Translations under genes and position numbers: made by a program
Part shown: positions 53,192-61,917 of the stretch, piece after piece
Layout of the letters: each line of letters begins with the position of its first letter
How positions within the stretch are numbered: the stretch's first letter is position 1
Assembly: GCA_033875255.1 (NCBI GenBank)
Contig: JAWZSN010000009.1
Location: 62,001 to 126,000 of the forward strand
Length of the DNA: 64,000 nt
Origin: Marinimicrococcus sp033875255
GTDB lineage: Bacteria > Pseudomonadota > Alphaproteobacteria > Geminicoccales > Geminicoccaceae
Direction: 5' to 3'
Notes under the pieces: model-generated
Seen by the model: only the letters and a program-made list of their open reading frames with translations
The model's database searches: none
What the model was told of the DNA's origin: nothing

Positions 53192-54466
53192 TCAGCTCTC
53201 CTGCTCGAGCGCCGCCGCGCGCTGGGTGACCCGGGCGATGTCGGCGAAGTCGGCGGCGTGCACGATCAGCTCGCGGGCGAGGCGCAGGTTGCGGCGCTCG
53301 CAGGCGGCGCGCCGCGCCGGCTCGGCGATCTCCTCCATGTCGGCATTGTGCGCGAGGCCCAGCGTGCGGCGGATCATCGAGGTGCCGGCAAAGCCCAGCG
53401 CATCCTGGAACAAGGCGCGCATGTAGCGGCTGCGCTCCTCGCCCAGCGCCGCCGCGTCGGCCGGCTCCTCGAACAGCATCGCGGGGTAGGCGTCGCCGGT
53501 CGGATGCGCCCTCCAGAGGGCCAGGAACTCGCGCTCGAAACCATCCCACACTTCCCGGACGGTCTCGAGGATCCAGGCGCGGTAGGCGTCCCGCTCGCCC
53601 GGCCGGGTCTCGTGGCCGCGCTGGCTGAAGTAGCTGAGGAGAAGATTGCCCAGAAGCTTGCCGACGTCGAAGCCGATCGGCCCGACGAACGCGAACTCGG
53701 GATCGATCACCTTCGTCTCGGCCTCGGTCACCATGATCGAGCCGGTGTGCATGTCGCCGTGCAGGAGCGCCTGGGCGTCGCTCATGAAGCGCAGCTTGAG
53801 CCGTGCCACGGCGAGCTTGAGCGCCGCATCCTGGCGCAGCTCGCGGGCCGTCTCGTCCAGCTCGGGGGTGGTCCAGCGGTTGCGCTCGTGCACCATGTAG
53901 GGGTCGGTGAAGATCAGGTCCTCGGTGATCCTGCAGAGCTCGGTATTGCCGCAGAAACGGCCGATCATGGCCTTCTTGCGCGCCGCCGGCAGGGCCAGGT
54001 CCGAGGTGAAATAGAGCGTGCGCGCGAGGAAATGCGAGATCTGCCCGGCAAAGCGCGGATAGACGAGGCCATCGATCATGCCCCGGCGCATGATGATGTG
54101 GGGCGAGAGGCGCTCCATCGCCAGCAGGAACAGCTTCTCGTCGTAGTGGAGCACCTGCGGCACGAGGTCCGGCGCGTGGCGGCTCTGCTCGAGCAGGGCC
54201 TGATGCTCGAACCACGCCCGCTCGAGCGGCAGCGGCCAACCCTCGCCCACCAGCCGCACATAGGGCAGGGCCTGCTTGACGCACAGATCGCCCGCCGGCC
54301 CCTCGATGATGAAGACCAGGTTCAGGTTGCCGTCGCCGACCTCGCGCACCCGCCAGGCGGACGCGTTGCCGCCCAGCCGCTGACGCAGCGGCGCCACGCT
54401 CTCGACATAGCCGCACACGCTGTGCTCGCTCAACGCGCGGTAGCCTTCCGGGGTCTCGATCGCCAC
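53192..54466 (-). CDS. mtnK: S-methyl-5-thioribose kinase
   Basis: The 424-residue protein kinase-fold enzyme is of the APH superfamily. The nucleotide-binding region is NASAWRVREVGDGNLNLVFI. The catalytic loop is LLHGDMHTGSIMVTEAETKV and the metal motif VIDPEFAFVGPIGFDVGKLL. It phosphorylates methylthioribose in the methionine salvage pathway. No mtnA or other salvage gene is adjacent, so the rest of the pathway must lie elsewhere. Length matches MtnK (about 400-430). Confidence 0.94.
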   Translation of the reverse strand: MAIETPEGYRALSEHSVCGYVESVAPLRQRLGGNASAWRVREVGDGNLNLVFIIEGPAGDLCVKQALPYVRLVGEGWPLPLERAWFEHQALLEQSRHAPDLVPQVLHYDEKLFLLAMERLSPHIIMRRGMIDGLVYPRFAGQISHFLARTLYFTSDLALPAARKKAMIGRFCGNTELCRITEDLIFTDPYMVHERNRWTTPELDETARELRQDAALKLAVARLKLRFMSDAQALLHGDMHTGSIMVTEAETKVIDPEFAFVGPIGFDVGKLLGNLLLSYFSQRGHETRPGERDAYRAWILETVREVWDGFEREFLALWRAHPTGDAYPAMLFEEPADAAALGEERSRYMRALFQDALGFAGTSMIRRTLGLAHNADMEEIAEPARRAACERRNLRLARELIVHAADFADIARVTQRAAALEQES

Positions 54467-54637
54467 GATTCTTCTCCGCTCCGTCCCCAGCCATGCGCCG
54501 GCAGGCGGTCCGACCTCCTATGGCAGACCGAAGGGGGCTGGGCAAACGCGCGATTCCTGCGGCAGGAAGGGCGGCGCGATGGCGTGCGACGCACGTTGAC
54601 GGGCCGGGCGGACGTCTTTGGAGGAGCAGGGCAGCTC

Positions 54638-55609
54638 ATGGGCAGGCGGGTGTGGTGGCTGGGCGTTGCCGCGGCCTTGCTGGTCGGAGCGGGCGACGTG
54701 CCGGCGGCGGGACCGGACGATGCCGGCCGCCGCGGCATCGCGCTCTACGAGGCGGGCCGCTACGCGGCGGCGCTGCCACATCTGGAAGAGGCGGCGCGGC
54801 TCGCCGAGGCAAGCTGGGGCCAGAACGACCCGCGGCTGGCCGCCGAGCTCAACAATCTGGGCGAGGCCTATCGCCGGGCCGGGCGCGCGGAGGAGGCGGA
54901 GGCGGCTTTCCGCCGCGCCGTGGCGATCGACCAGCAGGCGCAGCCGGAGAGCCCGGCGCTCGCCACCAGCCTCAACAATCTGGCGCTGGTCCTGCGCGGC
55001 CGAGGCCGGCTGGAGGAGGCCGAGACCCTCTATCGCCGTTCCCTGGAGCTGCTCGAGCGGCAACTCGGGCCGCACCATCCGGACGTGGCGCGCGGCCTCA
55101 GCAACCTCGCAGCGCTCTACATGAGGCGTGGCGAGGCGGGCCGGGCCCTGCCGGTCCAGGAGCGCGCCGTGGCCTCTGCACGCCGCAGCCTCGGCAGCGC
55201 GCACGAGCTGACGCGGCAGCTCGAGACGAACCTCGCGATGATCCGCGAGGCGGCGGCGCTCGAGGGCGGCGCCCGGCCGGGGCCGCCGCCCTTGCCGGCC
55301 CAGCCGGGCGGCCGCCTGCCGCCGCCACCCTCCGCCATGCCGCAGCAGGCGGTGGCGCCGGGCCGTTTCGCCGTCCATCTGGCCTCGGTCCGCGAGGAGC
55401 GCGCCACCGAGGCCGAGTGGCGCCGCTTCCAGCGCCGCTTCCCGGTCCTCGCCGACCTGCCCTGGCGGCCGCCCGCGCCCGTGGAGGTGAAGGGCAAGGG
55501 CACATACTGGCGGGTCATTGGCGGGGCGTTGCCCGAGCGCGCGGCGGCCGAGGCGATCTGCCGGACGCTCGAGGCCAAAAGGCAGTATTGCCGCGTGGTG
55601 GAGCCGTAA
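54638..55609 (+). CDS. Secreted TPR protein with SPOR-like domain
   Basis: The 323-residue protein has a signal peptide (MGRRVWWLGVAAALLVGAGD). Three or four TPR motifs (residues about 30-190) include LNNLGEAYRRAGRAEEAEAA and LNNLALVLRGRGRLEEAETL, of the kinesin-light-chain type. A proline-rich linker follows. The C-terminal part (FAVHLASVREERATEAEWRR, then GTYWRVIGGALPERAAAEAI) is SPOR-like, a fold that binds denuded peptidoglycan glycan strands. It may act in envelope organisation. The stop overlaps the acetyltransferase start (TAATG). Confidence 0.88.
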   Translation: MGRRVWWLGVAAALLVGAGDVPAAGPDDAGRRGIALYEAGRYAAALPHLEEAARLAEASWGQNDPRLAAELNNLGEAYRRAGRAEEAEAAFRRAVAIDQQAQPESPALATSLNNLALVLRGRGRLEEAETLYRRSLELLERQLGPHHPDVARGLSNLAALYMRRGEAGRALPVQERAVASARRSLGSAHELTRQLETNLAMIREAAALEGGARPGPPPLPAQPGGRLPPPPSAMPQQAVAPGRFAVHLASVREERATEAEWRRFQRRFPVLADLPWRPPAPVEVKGKGTYWRVIGGALPERAAAEAICRTLEAKRQYCRVVEP

Positions 55610-56355
55610 TGCAGGACGCGCTCGTGCGGGTGACGGCCCAGCTCGAGCGCGGCATGGCGGCTGCCGGCGAGGCTCGCGAGGCAGGCGGTTGGCGCGTCTT
55701 TCTGCCAGAGGGGCACCCCTACTACCGCCGGTGCGCGCTCCCGCTGCAGCCGGCCGGCCGCAGCGGGGCCGGGGTGCAGGATCTGCGGCGGCTCGCCGGG
55801 GAGCTCGGGCTGGCGCCGCGCGTCGAGCTCGTGAGGGAGCTGTGGCCGGAGCTGCCCGCAATGCTGGCGGCGCACGGCTTCATGGTCGAGACAGAAGCCG
55901 CGATCCTCGTGGCGCAGGCTGCGCCCGCTGGGCTGGGCGGGGCGGTGCCGGTCGGCGAAACGGCCGACGCCCGCCTGCAGCGGCGGTTTCTCGCGGCAAC
56001 CGCTAGGGCCTTCGGCGAGGCGCCGCCGAGCGAGGCCGAGCTGGCAATCTTCAGCGCCTGTCTGCGCGGGCGGAGCATCCGCGCCGCCACCTGGATCGAG
56101 GCGGGCGGTCCGGTCTCGGGCGCTGCTCTTCTGCGGACGGGCCCCGACGCCGAGCTCGCCGGCGTGTGGACCGAGACGGGCTGGCGCCGGCGTGGCCTGG
56201 CGGCGCGGGTCGGCACCACGCTGCTCGACCTGTTCTTCGCCTCGGGAGGCGCCTTCGTGTGGCTCGCCGCAGCTCAGGAGCAGACGCGGCTCTACGAGGC
56301 GCTCGGGTTCCGGCGCGCCGGAACCCTGCTGCGGCTGGTGCCGGGGAGCAGCTGA
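55609..56355 (+). CDS. GNAT-type acetyltransferase
   Basis: The 248-residue protein has a C-terminal acetyltransferase domain. It shows GVWTETGWRRRGLAARVGTT, a Q/RxxGxG/A-like acetyl-CoA loop, and the beta-strand with LAAAQEQTRLYEALGFRRAG. The first 90 residues form a second, weaker domain. The acceptor is unknown. Its start overlaps the stop of the TPR-SPOR gene, so the two are probably coupled, with no obvious common function. Confidence 0.8.
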   Translation: MQDALVRVTAQLERGMAAAGEAREAGGWRVFLPEGHPYYRRCALPLQPAGRSGAGVQDLRRLAGELGLAPRVELVRELWPELPAMLAAHGFMVETEAAILVAQAAPAGLGGAVPVGETADARLQRRFLAATARAFGEAPPSEAELAIFSACLRGRSIRAATWIEAGGPVSGAALLRTGPDAELAGVWTETGWRRRGLAARVGTTLLDLFFASGGAFVWLAAAQEQTRLYEALGFRRAGTLLRLVPGSS

Positions 56356-56391
56356 GGGCTGCCAAGCGCAACGACCCTCGCCGCGAGACGC

Positions 56392-56886
56392 TCAGGCGGC
56401 GCCCGTCTCGGTCCGCTTGGCGCGCCGTGCCGCCTCCTCGGTGGTCCGGGCGGGTGTATCGGCCGCCTGCGCAGCCGTGCCGCCAACCACCGTTGCGGTC
56501 TCCTGCGTCTCACCGCCCAGCTCGGCGATGTTGGTACGGCAGCATTCCTGCAGCACCTCCCACGCCTCCCGCTGCGAGGCCGCGAACATCTCGGTGACTT
56601 CCCGGCCGCAGGCGAAGGAGCGGTCGAGGCAGGAGGTCATCTGCTGGATCTGCTGGCCGACCAGTCCGGCCATGTCGCGCGGATCCTCTGCCCGCAGCGA
56701 GCCCAGGCTGCTGCGCATGTCCTCCATGAGCTGCTGGGTCAGCTCGAGCTGACGACGCATGCAGCCCTGCAGGCTCTCCGCCGTGATCCGGCTCGCGGTG
56801 CTGAACGCATCGAGCCCGCGCTGTTGCGCGGCGGTCAGTGCCTCGATGTCGAAGGGCAAACCCGGCGCAACCTGTCTGTTAGCCAT
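56392..56886 (-). CDS. Phasin family protein
   Basis: The 164-residue mostly helical protein shows the phasin-like segments PFDIEALTAAQQRGLDAFST and SLQGCMRRQLELTQQLMEDM, ending in an Ala/Thr-rich tail. Phasins coat polyhydroxyalkanoate granules, and the family suits an alphaproteobacterium with carbon storage. No PHA synthase or depolymerase lies in this window. ATG 56886 with GAGGGAG upstream is preferred over 56934. Confidence 0.82.
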   Translation of the reverse strand: MANRQVAPGLPFDIEALTAAQQRGLDAFSTASRITAESLQGCMRRQLELTQQLMEDMRSSLGSLRAEDPRDMAGLVGQQIQQMTSCLDRSFACGREVTEMFAASQREAWEVLQECCRTNIAELGGETQETATVVGGTAAQAADTPARTTEEAARRAKRTETGAA

Positions 56887-56932
56887 CCCGCACTCCCTCT
56901 TTTGTTCACGCGCAATGCTGCGCTGCACAAAC

Positions 56933-56960
56933 ATAGTATGAATCGTTCCGCGCGCCGCAA
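56933..56960 (-). promoter_or_regulatory. Candidate promoter of the phasin gene
   Basis: On the minus strand TTGCGG (56955-56960) and TACTAT (56933-56938) are separated by 16 nt and lie about 47 nt before the phasin start. Confidence 0.45.
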
Positions 56961-57092
56961 GGATTCATGATGATGCGGCGCAAAATACCTGGAGGAGAAC
57001 CGCGTTCCCGGCTTTTCCGGCACTTGGCCCGAGCGCGGGGCCGCCGAGCGGGGCCGGGGAAACCGTGACGTGGGTCGGAGCTAAGCCGGATC

Positions 57093-57122
57093 TTCACCTT
57101 TGCGATCCTATCGTGGTAATAT
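57093..57122 (+). promoter_or_regulatory. Candidate promoter of the sugar-phosphate transferase
   Basis: TTCACC (57093-57098) and TAATAT (57117-57122) are 18 nt apart. The -10 is only 12 nt before the TTG start at 57135, so either translation starts at 57159 or the mRNA is nearly leaderless. Confidence 0.35.
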
Positions 57123-57134
57123 ATCGCGCAAAGG

Positions 57135-58229
57135 TTGCGTAACGGGGTTGCTGACGGAGTGCCGGCCTTGCAGGAAGGCGCCATCGGGTCGCTCGGGGTG
57201 AGGCTGCGCGGAGCGTTCGGCCGGCTGCGACGCGTGGCCTGCGCTGGCCTGCGGCAACGGGTGCGCACCGAGGTCGTGCTGGGCGCGGGCGAGCTCGGGC
57301 AGAGCTATCTGGAGCAGCTACGCCTGACCGGCCGCAGGGTCCGGGTGCTCGGCGTGTTCGACGATCGCCGCAGCCGGGTGCCGGCCCAGCTTGACGGCAT
57401 GCCGGTGCTGGGCGGCGTGGAGGAGCTGGTGCGCTTCCTTCACGTTCACCCGGTCGACCGGGTCGTCGTGGCGCTGCCATGGACTGCCGAGGCGCGACTC
57501 CTCGACTGCCTGCGGCGGCTGCGCGGCGTGCCGGCCGAGTTGCGCCTGTGCCCCGACGTCACCGGCGTTCTGCGGCCGCTGGCCGAGCCGGGGCCGATTC
57601 TCGTGCAGGAACGTGCGATGGGGCCGGGCGAGGCGCTGGTGAAGAACACCCTGGACCGCCTGCTCGCGGCCCTCCTGCTGCTGTTCACGGGCCCGCTTTT
57701 GCTGCTGATCGCCCTGGCAGTGAAGGCGAGCTCGCCCGGCCCGGTGCTCTACCGGCAAAAGCGCCATGGGCTGGGCGGCCGGGTCTTCGAGCTTCTGAAA
57801 TTCCGCACCATGCGCGCCGAGGCCTGCGAGGGCGGCGAGGCGGCGCCGCCCGCCCAGACGAGCCGCCTCGACCCGCGGGTGACGCCGCTCGGCCGCTGGC
57901 TGCGACGCACCAGCATCGACGAGCTGCCGCAGCTCGTGAACGTGCTGCGGGGCGAGATGTCGCTGGTGGGCCCGCGGCCGCATGCGGTCGGCCACGACCG
58001 CCATTACGCCACCCTGCTCGACGGCTACGAGGCGCGCCAGCGGGTCCGGCCGGGGCTCACCGGCTGGGCGCAGGTCAACGGCCTGCGCGGCGAGACCGAG
58101 ACGCTGGAGAAGATGCGCCGGCGGGTCGAGCACGATCTCTGGTACATCCGCAACCGGTCGCTGGCGCTCGACCTGCGGATCCTGCTGCGGACCCTCCTGC
58201 AGGGCTTCGGCGACCCCCACGCCTATTGA
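57135..58229 (+). CDS. Sugar-phosphate transferase lacking the N-terminal membrane region
   Basis: The protein has 364 residues from TTG 57135, or 356 from GTG 57159. The Rossmann-like domain RTEVVLGAGELGQSYLEQLR begins near residue 44. The single transfer-domain membrane segment is RLLAALLLLFTGPLLLLIAL. The catalytic domain has GPVLYRQKRHGLGG, FELLKFRTMRAEAC, SIDELPQLVNVLRGEMSLVG, PGLTGWAQVNGLRGE and ends at DLWYIRNRSLALDLRIL. Related WcaJ-type enzymes carry four or five further membrane spans at the N-terminus, which are absent here. It should start a second glycan on undecaprenyl phosphate; no other glycan genes adjoin it. Confidence 0.9.
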   Translation: MRNGVADGVPALQEGAIGSLGVRLRGAFGRLRRVACAGLRQRVRTEVVLGAGELGQSYLEQLRLTGRRVRVLGVFDDRRSRVPAQLDGMPVLGGVEELVRFLHVHPVDRVVVALPWTAEARLLDCLRRLRGVPAELRLCPDVTGVLRPLAEPGPILVQERAMGPGEALVKNTLDRLLAALLLLFTGPLLLLIALAVKASSPGPVLYRQKRHGLGGRVFELLKFRTMRAEACEGGEAAPPAQTSRLDPRVTPLGRWLRRTSIDELPQLVNVLRGEMSLVGPRPHAVGHDRHYATLLDGYEARQRVRPGLTGWAQVNGLRGETETLEKMRRRVEHDLWYIRNRSLALDLRILLRTLLQGFGDPHAY

Positions 58230-58321
58230 CCCGGCCGGCGCACTGCGCCACGTCAGCCTGAGATGCGCTCGCGAGAAAGGCGGGCCTGTCGAGCCTTCAG
58301 ATCCACTTAGCGAGAGGTGGG

Positions 58322-58819
58322 GTGCCCGTAAGCCCGCAGGCCTTCATCGCCGGCATGCGTCAGCTCGCCGCCGGCGTCACCGTGGTCACGACCGAGGATG
58401 CGGGTTGCCGGGCCGGCCTCACTGCGACCGCCGTCTGCTCGGTATCGGCCGAGCCGCCGCAGCTGCTGATCTGCGTCAACGTCGCCGCCGAGGCGCACGA
58501 CGTGATCGTCAGCAGCGGGCGGTTCGCGGTCAACATCCTCTCGAGCGCCCAGCGTCCGATCGCCGACCGCTTCGCCGGGGTCACCGGCCACAGCGGCGAG
58601 GGCCGCTTCGACATCGGCGTCTGGCGCAGGCTCGTCACCGGCGCGCCGGTGCTGGACGGCTGCTGCGCCAACTTCGACTGCCGGCTGACGACCAGCCTGC
58701 GCGCCGGAAGCCACACGATCTTCGTGGGCGAGGTGCAGGCCGTGCAGTCCTGCGCCGACCTGCTGCCGATCGTCTATGCCGAGGGTGAATACGGCCTGAT
58801 CGCCCCGCTCGGTGTGTGA
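58322..58819 (+). CDS. Flavin reductase-like protein
   Basis: The 165-residue protein starts at GTG 58322. It has the flavin reductase fold: FIAGMRQLAAGVTVVTTEDA, then GLTATAVCSVSAEPPQLLIC, the FMN-binding strand, and FAVNILSSAQRPIADRFAGV. The C-terminal segment is LPIVYAEGEYGLIAPLG. Such proteins supply reduced flavin to monooxygenases; no monooxygenase is adjacent, so the partner is unknown. Confidence 0.9.
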   Translation: MPVSPQAFIAGMRQLAAGVTVVTTEDAGCRAGLTATAVCSVSAEPPQLLICVNVAAEAHDVIVSSGRFAVNILSSAQRPIADRFAGVTGHSGEGRFDIGVWRRLVTGAPVLDGCCANFDCRLTTSLRAGSHTIFVGEVQAVQSCADLLPIVYAEGEYGLIAPLGV

Positions 58820-58842
58820 GGCAGCTGCGGTGTGAGGCGGGC

Positions 58843-59880
58843 TCAGCCCGCCAGCACCTGCCGGGCCGCCGCCACCGCCCGCTCGATTCCCTCACGGTCG
58901 ACGTCGAGATGCGTCACCGCCCGCACGCGCCGCGGCCCCATCGCCCCCATCCGCACGCCGCGCTCGCGGAGCGCCGCCACGAAAGCGGCGGCGTCGCCCT
59001 CCAGCTCGACATAGACGAGGTTGGTCTCGACCGTCGCCGGATCGAGATAGAGGCCCGGCAGGGCTGCGAGCCCCTCCGCCAGCGCCTTCGCGTTGGCATG
59101 GTCCTCGGCGAGCCGGTCGACGTGATGCTCGAGGGCGTGGAGACAGGCGGCGGCGATGATGCCTGCCTGGCGCATGGCGCCGCCGATCATCTGCTTGACG
59201 CGCCAGGCCGCGGCGATGAACTCCTCGGAGCCCGCCAGGACCGCGCCGACCGGTGCACCCAGGCCCTTGCTGAAGTCGATCCAGCAGCTGTCGAAGGGGG
59301 CGCACCAGCGCGCCGCCGGCACGCCGCTGGCGACCACCGCGTTCATCAGCCTGGCGCCGTCCATGTGCGTGGCGAGTCCCCGCCCGCGGGCCACGGCGCA
59401 GACCTGCTCGACCTGCTCCAGCGGCCAGATCCGCCCGCCGCCCTGGTTGCAGGTCTGCTCGATCGAGACCAGCCGCGAGCGCGGTGCGTGGCGGTTGTCG
59501 GTGCGGATGCGGGCGGCGAGCTGATCGGCGGTGAAGATGCCGTGCTCGCCGTCGAGCGGCGTCAGGACGGCCCCGGCCAGGGCACCGGCGCCACCACCCT
59601 CGAAATGGATCGGGTGGGCCGAGCGGTCGAGCAGCACCTCCTCGCCGGGCCGGCAGTGCACCATCAGGGCGATCTGGTTGCACATCGTGCCCGACGGCAG
59701 ATAGATCGCCGCCTCCTTGCCGGTGAGCCGGCAGACGGCCTCGCACAAACGGTTGACGGTAGGGTCCTCGAGCGCCTGCTCGTCGCCCACCTCGGCCTCG
59801 GCCATGGCACGACGCATGGCCGGCGTCGGCCGGGTGCGGGTGTCGCTGTAGAGCTCGACGAAGCTTTGCGCCCCGTTCAT
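58843..59880 (-). CDS. ltaE: Low-specificity L-threonine aldolase
   Basis: The 345-residue PLP enzyme cleaves threonine and allo-threonine to glycine and acetaldehyde. Visible motifs: ELYSDTRTRPTPAMRRAM at the N-terminus, DEQALEDPTVNRLCEAV, a substrate-binding SAHPIHFEGGGAGALAG loop, and the PLP-lysine segment IDFSKGLGAPVGAVLAGS. The C-terminal GVRMGAMGPRRVRAVTHLDV completes the fold. Convergent with the flavin reductase. Confidence 0.93.
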   Translation of the reverse strand: MNGAQSFVELYSDTRTRPTPAMRRAMAEAEVGDEQALEDPTVNRLCEAVCRLTGKEAAIYLPSGTMCNQIALMVHCRPGEEVLLDRSAHPIHFEGGGAGALAGAVLTPLDGEHGIFTADQLAARIRTDNRHAPRSRLVSIEQTCNQGGGRIWPLEQVEQVCAVARGRGLATHMDGARLMNAVVASGVPAARWCAPFDSCWIDFSKGLGAPVGAVLAGSEEFIAAAWRVKQMIGGAMRQAGIIAAACLHALEHHVDRLAEDHANAKALAEGLAALPGLYLDPATVETNLVYVELEGDAAAFVAALRERGVRMGAMGPRRVRAVTHLDVDREGIERAVAAARQVLAG

Positions 59881-59984
59881 CGCATCCTCCCTGTTCCTTC
59901 GCGAGGGAGGCTAGAGCCGATCCTGTTCTGCTGGAAGCATGCGGCGGTGGAAACCAGCGATGCGTGACGTTCGCCGCCGCCCGA

Positions 59985-60012
59985 CCCTGCGGAGCCGCGC
60001 GCAGCGCCTTGC
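59985..60012 (-). repeat. Interspersed GC-rich repeat, copy e (partial)
   Basis: Minus-strand GCAAGGCGCTGCGCGCGGC matches the repeat core, but the pyrimidine tract seen in the other copies is absent. Confidence 0.4.
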
Positions 60013-60043
60013 TCGTCCGGCCCCGCCTCGCCCTTGCTTGCGC

Positions 60044-60340
60044 TCAGGCGCTGCCTGTCGGCCAGGGGCTGAAGGGGAAGGGCTTCTGCTCGCTGTCGCA
60101 GCTCAAGAAGCGCACGATCTCCTGGGCGTAGGCCGCGAGCCCGCGTCCAAAGAGCCGCAGGTTCTCGTTCTCGTGGCCGCCGAACAGCAGGAAGACGAAC
60201 TGCACGAGCGCAACGGCTCCGGCGGCGAACTGCAGGAAGCCGAGGATGAAGGTGAACAGGAGCATGAAGAGGCCGCGGATCCAGGTCTCGCGCGACGAGA
60301 GGGTGGCATCCGGATCGAGGCGGCGCGTGTCGGTGTTCAT
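60044..60340 (-). CDS. DUF4389-family membrane protein
   Basis: The 98-residue protein has two membrane spans: WIRGLFMLLFTFILGFLQFA and ALVQFVFLLFGGHENENLRL. The DUF4389 pattern ends with AYAQEIVRFLSCDSEQKPFP. The start at 60340 (MNTDTRRLDPDATLSS) is preferred over 60382. Function is unknown for the family; it lies between ltaE and the alkylation-repair gene. Confidence 0.83.
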   Translation of the reverse strand: MNTDTRRLDPDATLSSRETWIRGLFMLLFTFILGFLQFAAGAVALVQFVFLLFGGHENENLRLFGRGLAAYAQEIVRFLSCDSEQKPFPFSPWPTGSA

Positions 60341-60430
60341 TCGCGGTTTCCCTGCATCGAGACCTCGAGCACTCTCCATCAAGAGATGGGCGCTCGTGCC
60401 GGCCCGTTGAAGGGGACGCGCCGGCCGCCG

Positions 60431-61300
60431 TCAGCCGGCGGCCTGCGGCGTGGCGTCCTGCCGGGCCTGTTCCCAGGCCAGCATCGCCCGCTTCATCGGC
60501 AGGCCCCAGTGATAGCCGCCCAGGGCTCCGGTCTCGCGGAGCACGCGATGGCACGGCACGAGCCAGCCGATGCGGTTCTGCCCGCAGGCGGTGCCCACCG
60601 CCCGCGACGCCCCTTCCTTGCCAAGGCGCCGGGCCAGGCTGCCATAGGAGACCAGCTCGCCCTCGGGGATCTGCAGCAGCGCCCGCCAGACCTGGACCTG
60701 GAAGGGCGTGCCCTTGAGGAGCAGGCGCAGCGGCTCCTCGCCGGACCTGTGCGTGAAGATGCGCGTGGCCAGCGGGGCGGTTGCGGCGGGGTCGGCGATG
60801 AAGCCGGAGAGGGGCCAGGCCGCCTTCGCCTCGTCGAGCACGTCCTGCAGCGGTGCCTCACCGACGAAGGCCAGCCGCGCAAGGCCACGGTCGCTCAGGA
60901 CGAAAAGCGCGTCGCCGAAGGGTGTCGGATGAACGCCCCAGCGCATCGTCAGCCCCTGGCCCAGGCGTCGATACTCGCCGGGCGTCATGGCCTCGATCCT
61001 GACGAAGAGATCGTGCAGCCGCGAGGGGCCGGACAGGCCGGCGTCGTAGGCCGCATCGAGCACGCTCTCCTTGCGGCGCAGCCGCTCCTTGGCATGCTCC
61101 AGCGTCAGCAGGCCCAGGAACTGCTTGGGCGTGACGCCGGCCCATCGGCTGAACACGCGCTGGGCATGGAACGGCGAAAGCTCCATCGCCTCGGCGATCC
61201 GCGCGAGATCGGGCTGCTCGAGGTGATGCGTCTCGAGGAAGCGGATCGCCCGCTCGACCCGGCCGTAATCCTGCGAGACCTCCTCGATCCTGGTCGCCAT
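60431..61300 (-). CDS. AraC-type regulator fused to O6-methylguanine-DNA methyltransferase (Ada-like)
   Basis: The 289-residue protein has an AraC helix-turn-helix pair at about residues 15-110 (FLETHHLEQPDLARIAEAME, SPFHAQRVFSRWAGVTPKQF). A methyltransferase domain follows, with the acceptor Cys250 in WLVPCHRVLRETGALGGYHW and QVQVWRALLQIPEGELVSYG. It removes alkyl groups from guanine O6 and probably activates its own gene. It lacks the N-terminal Cys-rich phosphotriester-repair domain of full Ada. ATG 61300 is preferred; 61321 is also in frame. Confidence 0.9.
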   Translation of the reverse strand: MATRIEEVSQDYGRVERAIRFLETHHLEQPDLARIAEAMELSPFHAQRVFSRWAGVTPKQFLGLLTLEHAKERLRRKESVLDAAYDAGLSGPSRLHDLFVRIEAMTPGEYRRLGQGLTMRWGVHPTPFGDALFVLSDRGLARLAFVGEAPLQDVLDEAKAAWPLSGFIADPAATAPLATRIFTHRSGEEPLRLLLKGTPFQVQVWRALLQIPEGELVSYGSLARRLGKEGASRAVGTACGQNRIGWLVPCHRVLRETGALGGYHWGLPMKRAMLAWEQARQDATPQAAG

Positions 61301-61432
61301 GTCCGGTCTCCTGTCCTGCATGCCGCCATTTCTACGACGTCGCCGCACCGGGGCGACACCCGGATCTTGCGGCGCCTTGCGCGCGTCGCCGCCACCCGGC
61401 ACCCTGCCCGCGGACAGCAGGAGGGGGGCAGG

Positions 61433-61900
61433 ATGCAAGGCGGTTCGCGCGACCTTTATTTCGAGGATTTCGAGGCCGGCCAGCGCTTCACGACGCAGGG
61501 CTGCACGCTGAGCGAGGCGCAGATCCTCGACTTCGCCTGGCAGTGGGACCCGCAGCCCTTCCACATCGACCGCGAGGCCGCCGGGCAGGGCCCCTTCGGC
61601 GGGCTGATCGGCAGCGGCTTCCAGACCCTGGTGGTGGCCTTCCGGCTCTTTTACCAGGAGCGGATCATCAACGCCGCCTCGATGGGCTCGCCGGGACTGG
61701 ACGAGCTGCGCTGGCTGCGCCCCGTTCGCCCCGGCGATACGCTCAGGGTCGAGGCCGAGGTGCGCGAGGCGCGGCCGTCCCGCTCGCGCGAGGACCGCGG
61801 CACCGCGATCATCGCCTATACCGTCCTCAACCAGAACGGCGAGGCAGTGATGACCTTCCTCGCCACGCACATCCTGCGCCGGCGTCCGGCCGGCGCCTGA
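61433..61900 (+). CDS. MaoC-like hydratase
   Basis: The 155-residue hot-dog fold protein shows LYFEDFEAGQRFTTQGCTLS, the hydratase motif DPQPFHIDREAAGQGPFGGL with Asp-His, and GFQTLVVAFRLFYQERII. The C-terminal DELRWLRPVRPGDTLRVEAE is typical of enoyl-CoA hydratases of this family. It diverges from the AraC-MGMT gene across 132 bp. GAGGGGGGCAGG lies directly before the ATG. Confidence 0.92.
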   Translation: MQGGSRDLYFEDFEAGQRFTTQGCTLSEAQILDFAWQWDPQPFHIDREAAGQGPFGGLIGSGFQTLVVAFRLFYQERIINAASMGSPGLDELRWLRPVRPGDTLRVEAEVREARPSRSREDRGTAIIAYTVLNQNGEAVMTFLATHILRRRPAGA

Positions 61901-61917
61901 GGGCGGCGGCGCCCAGC

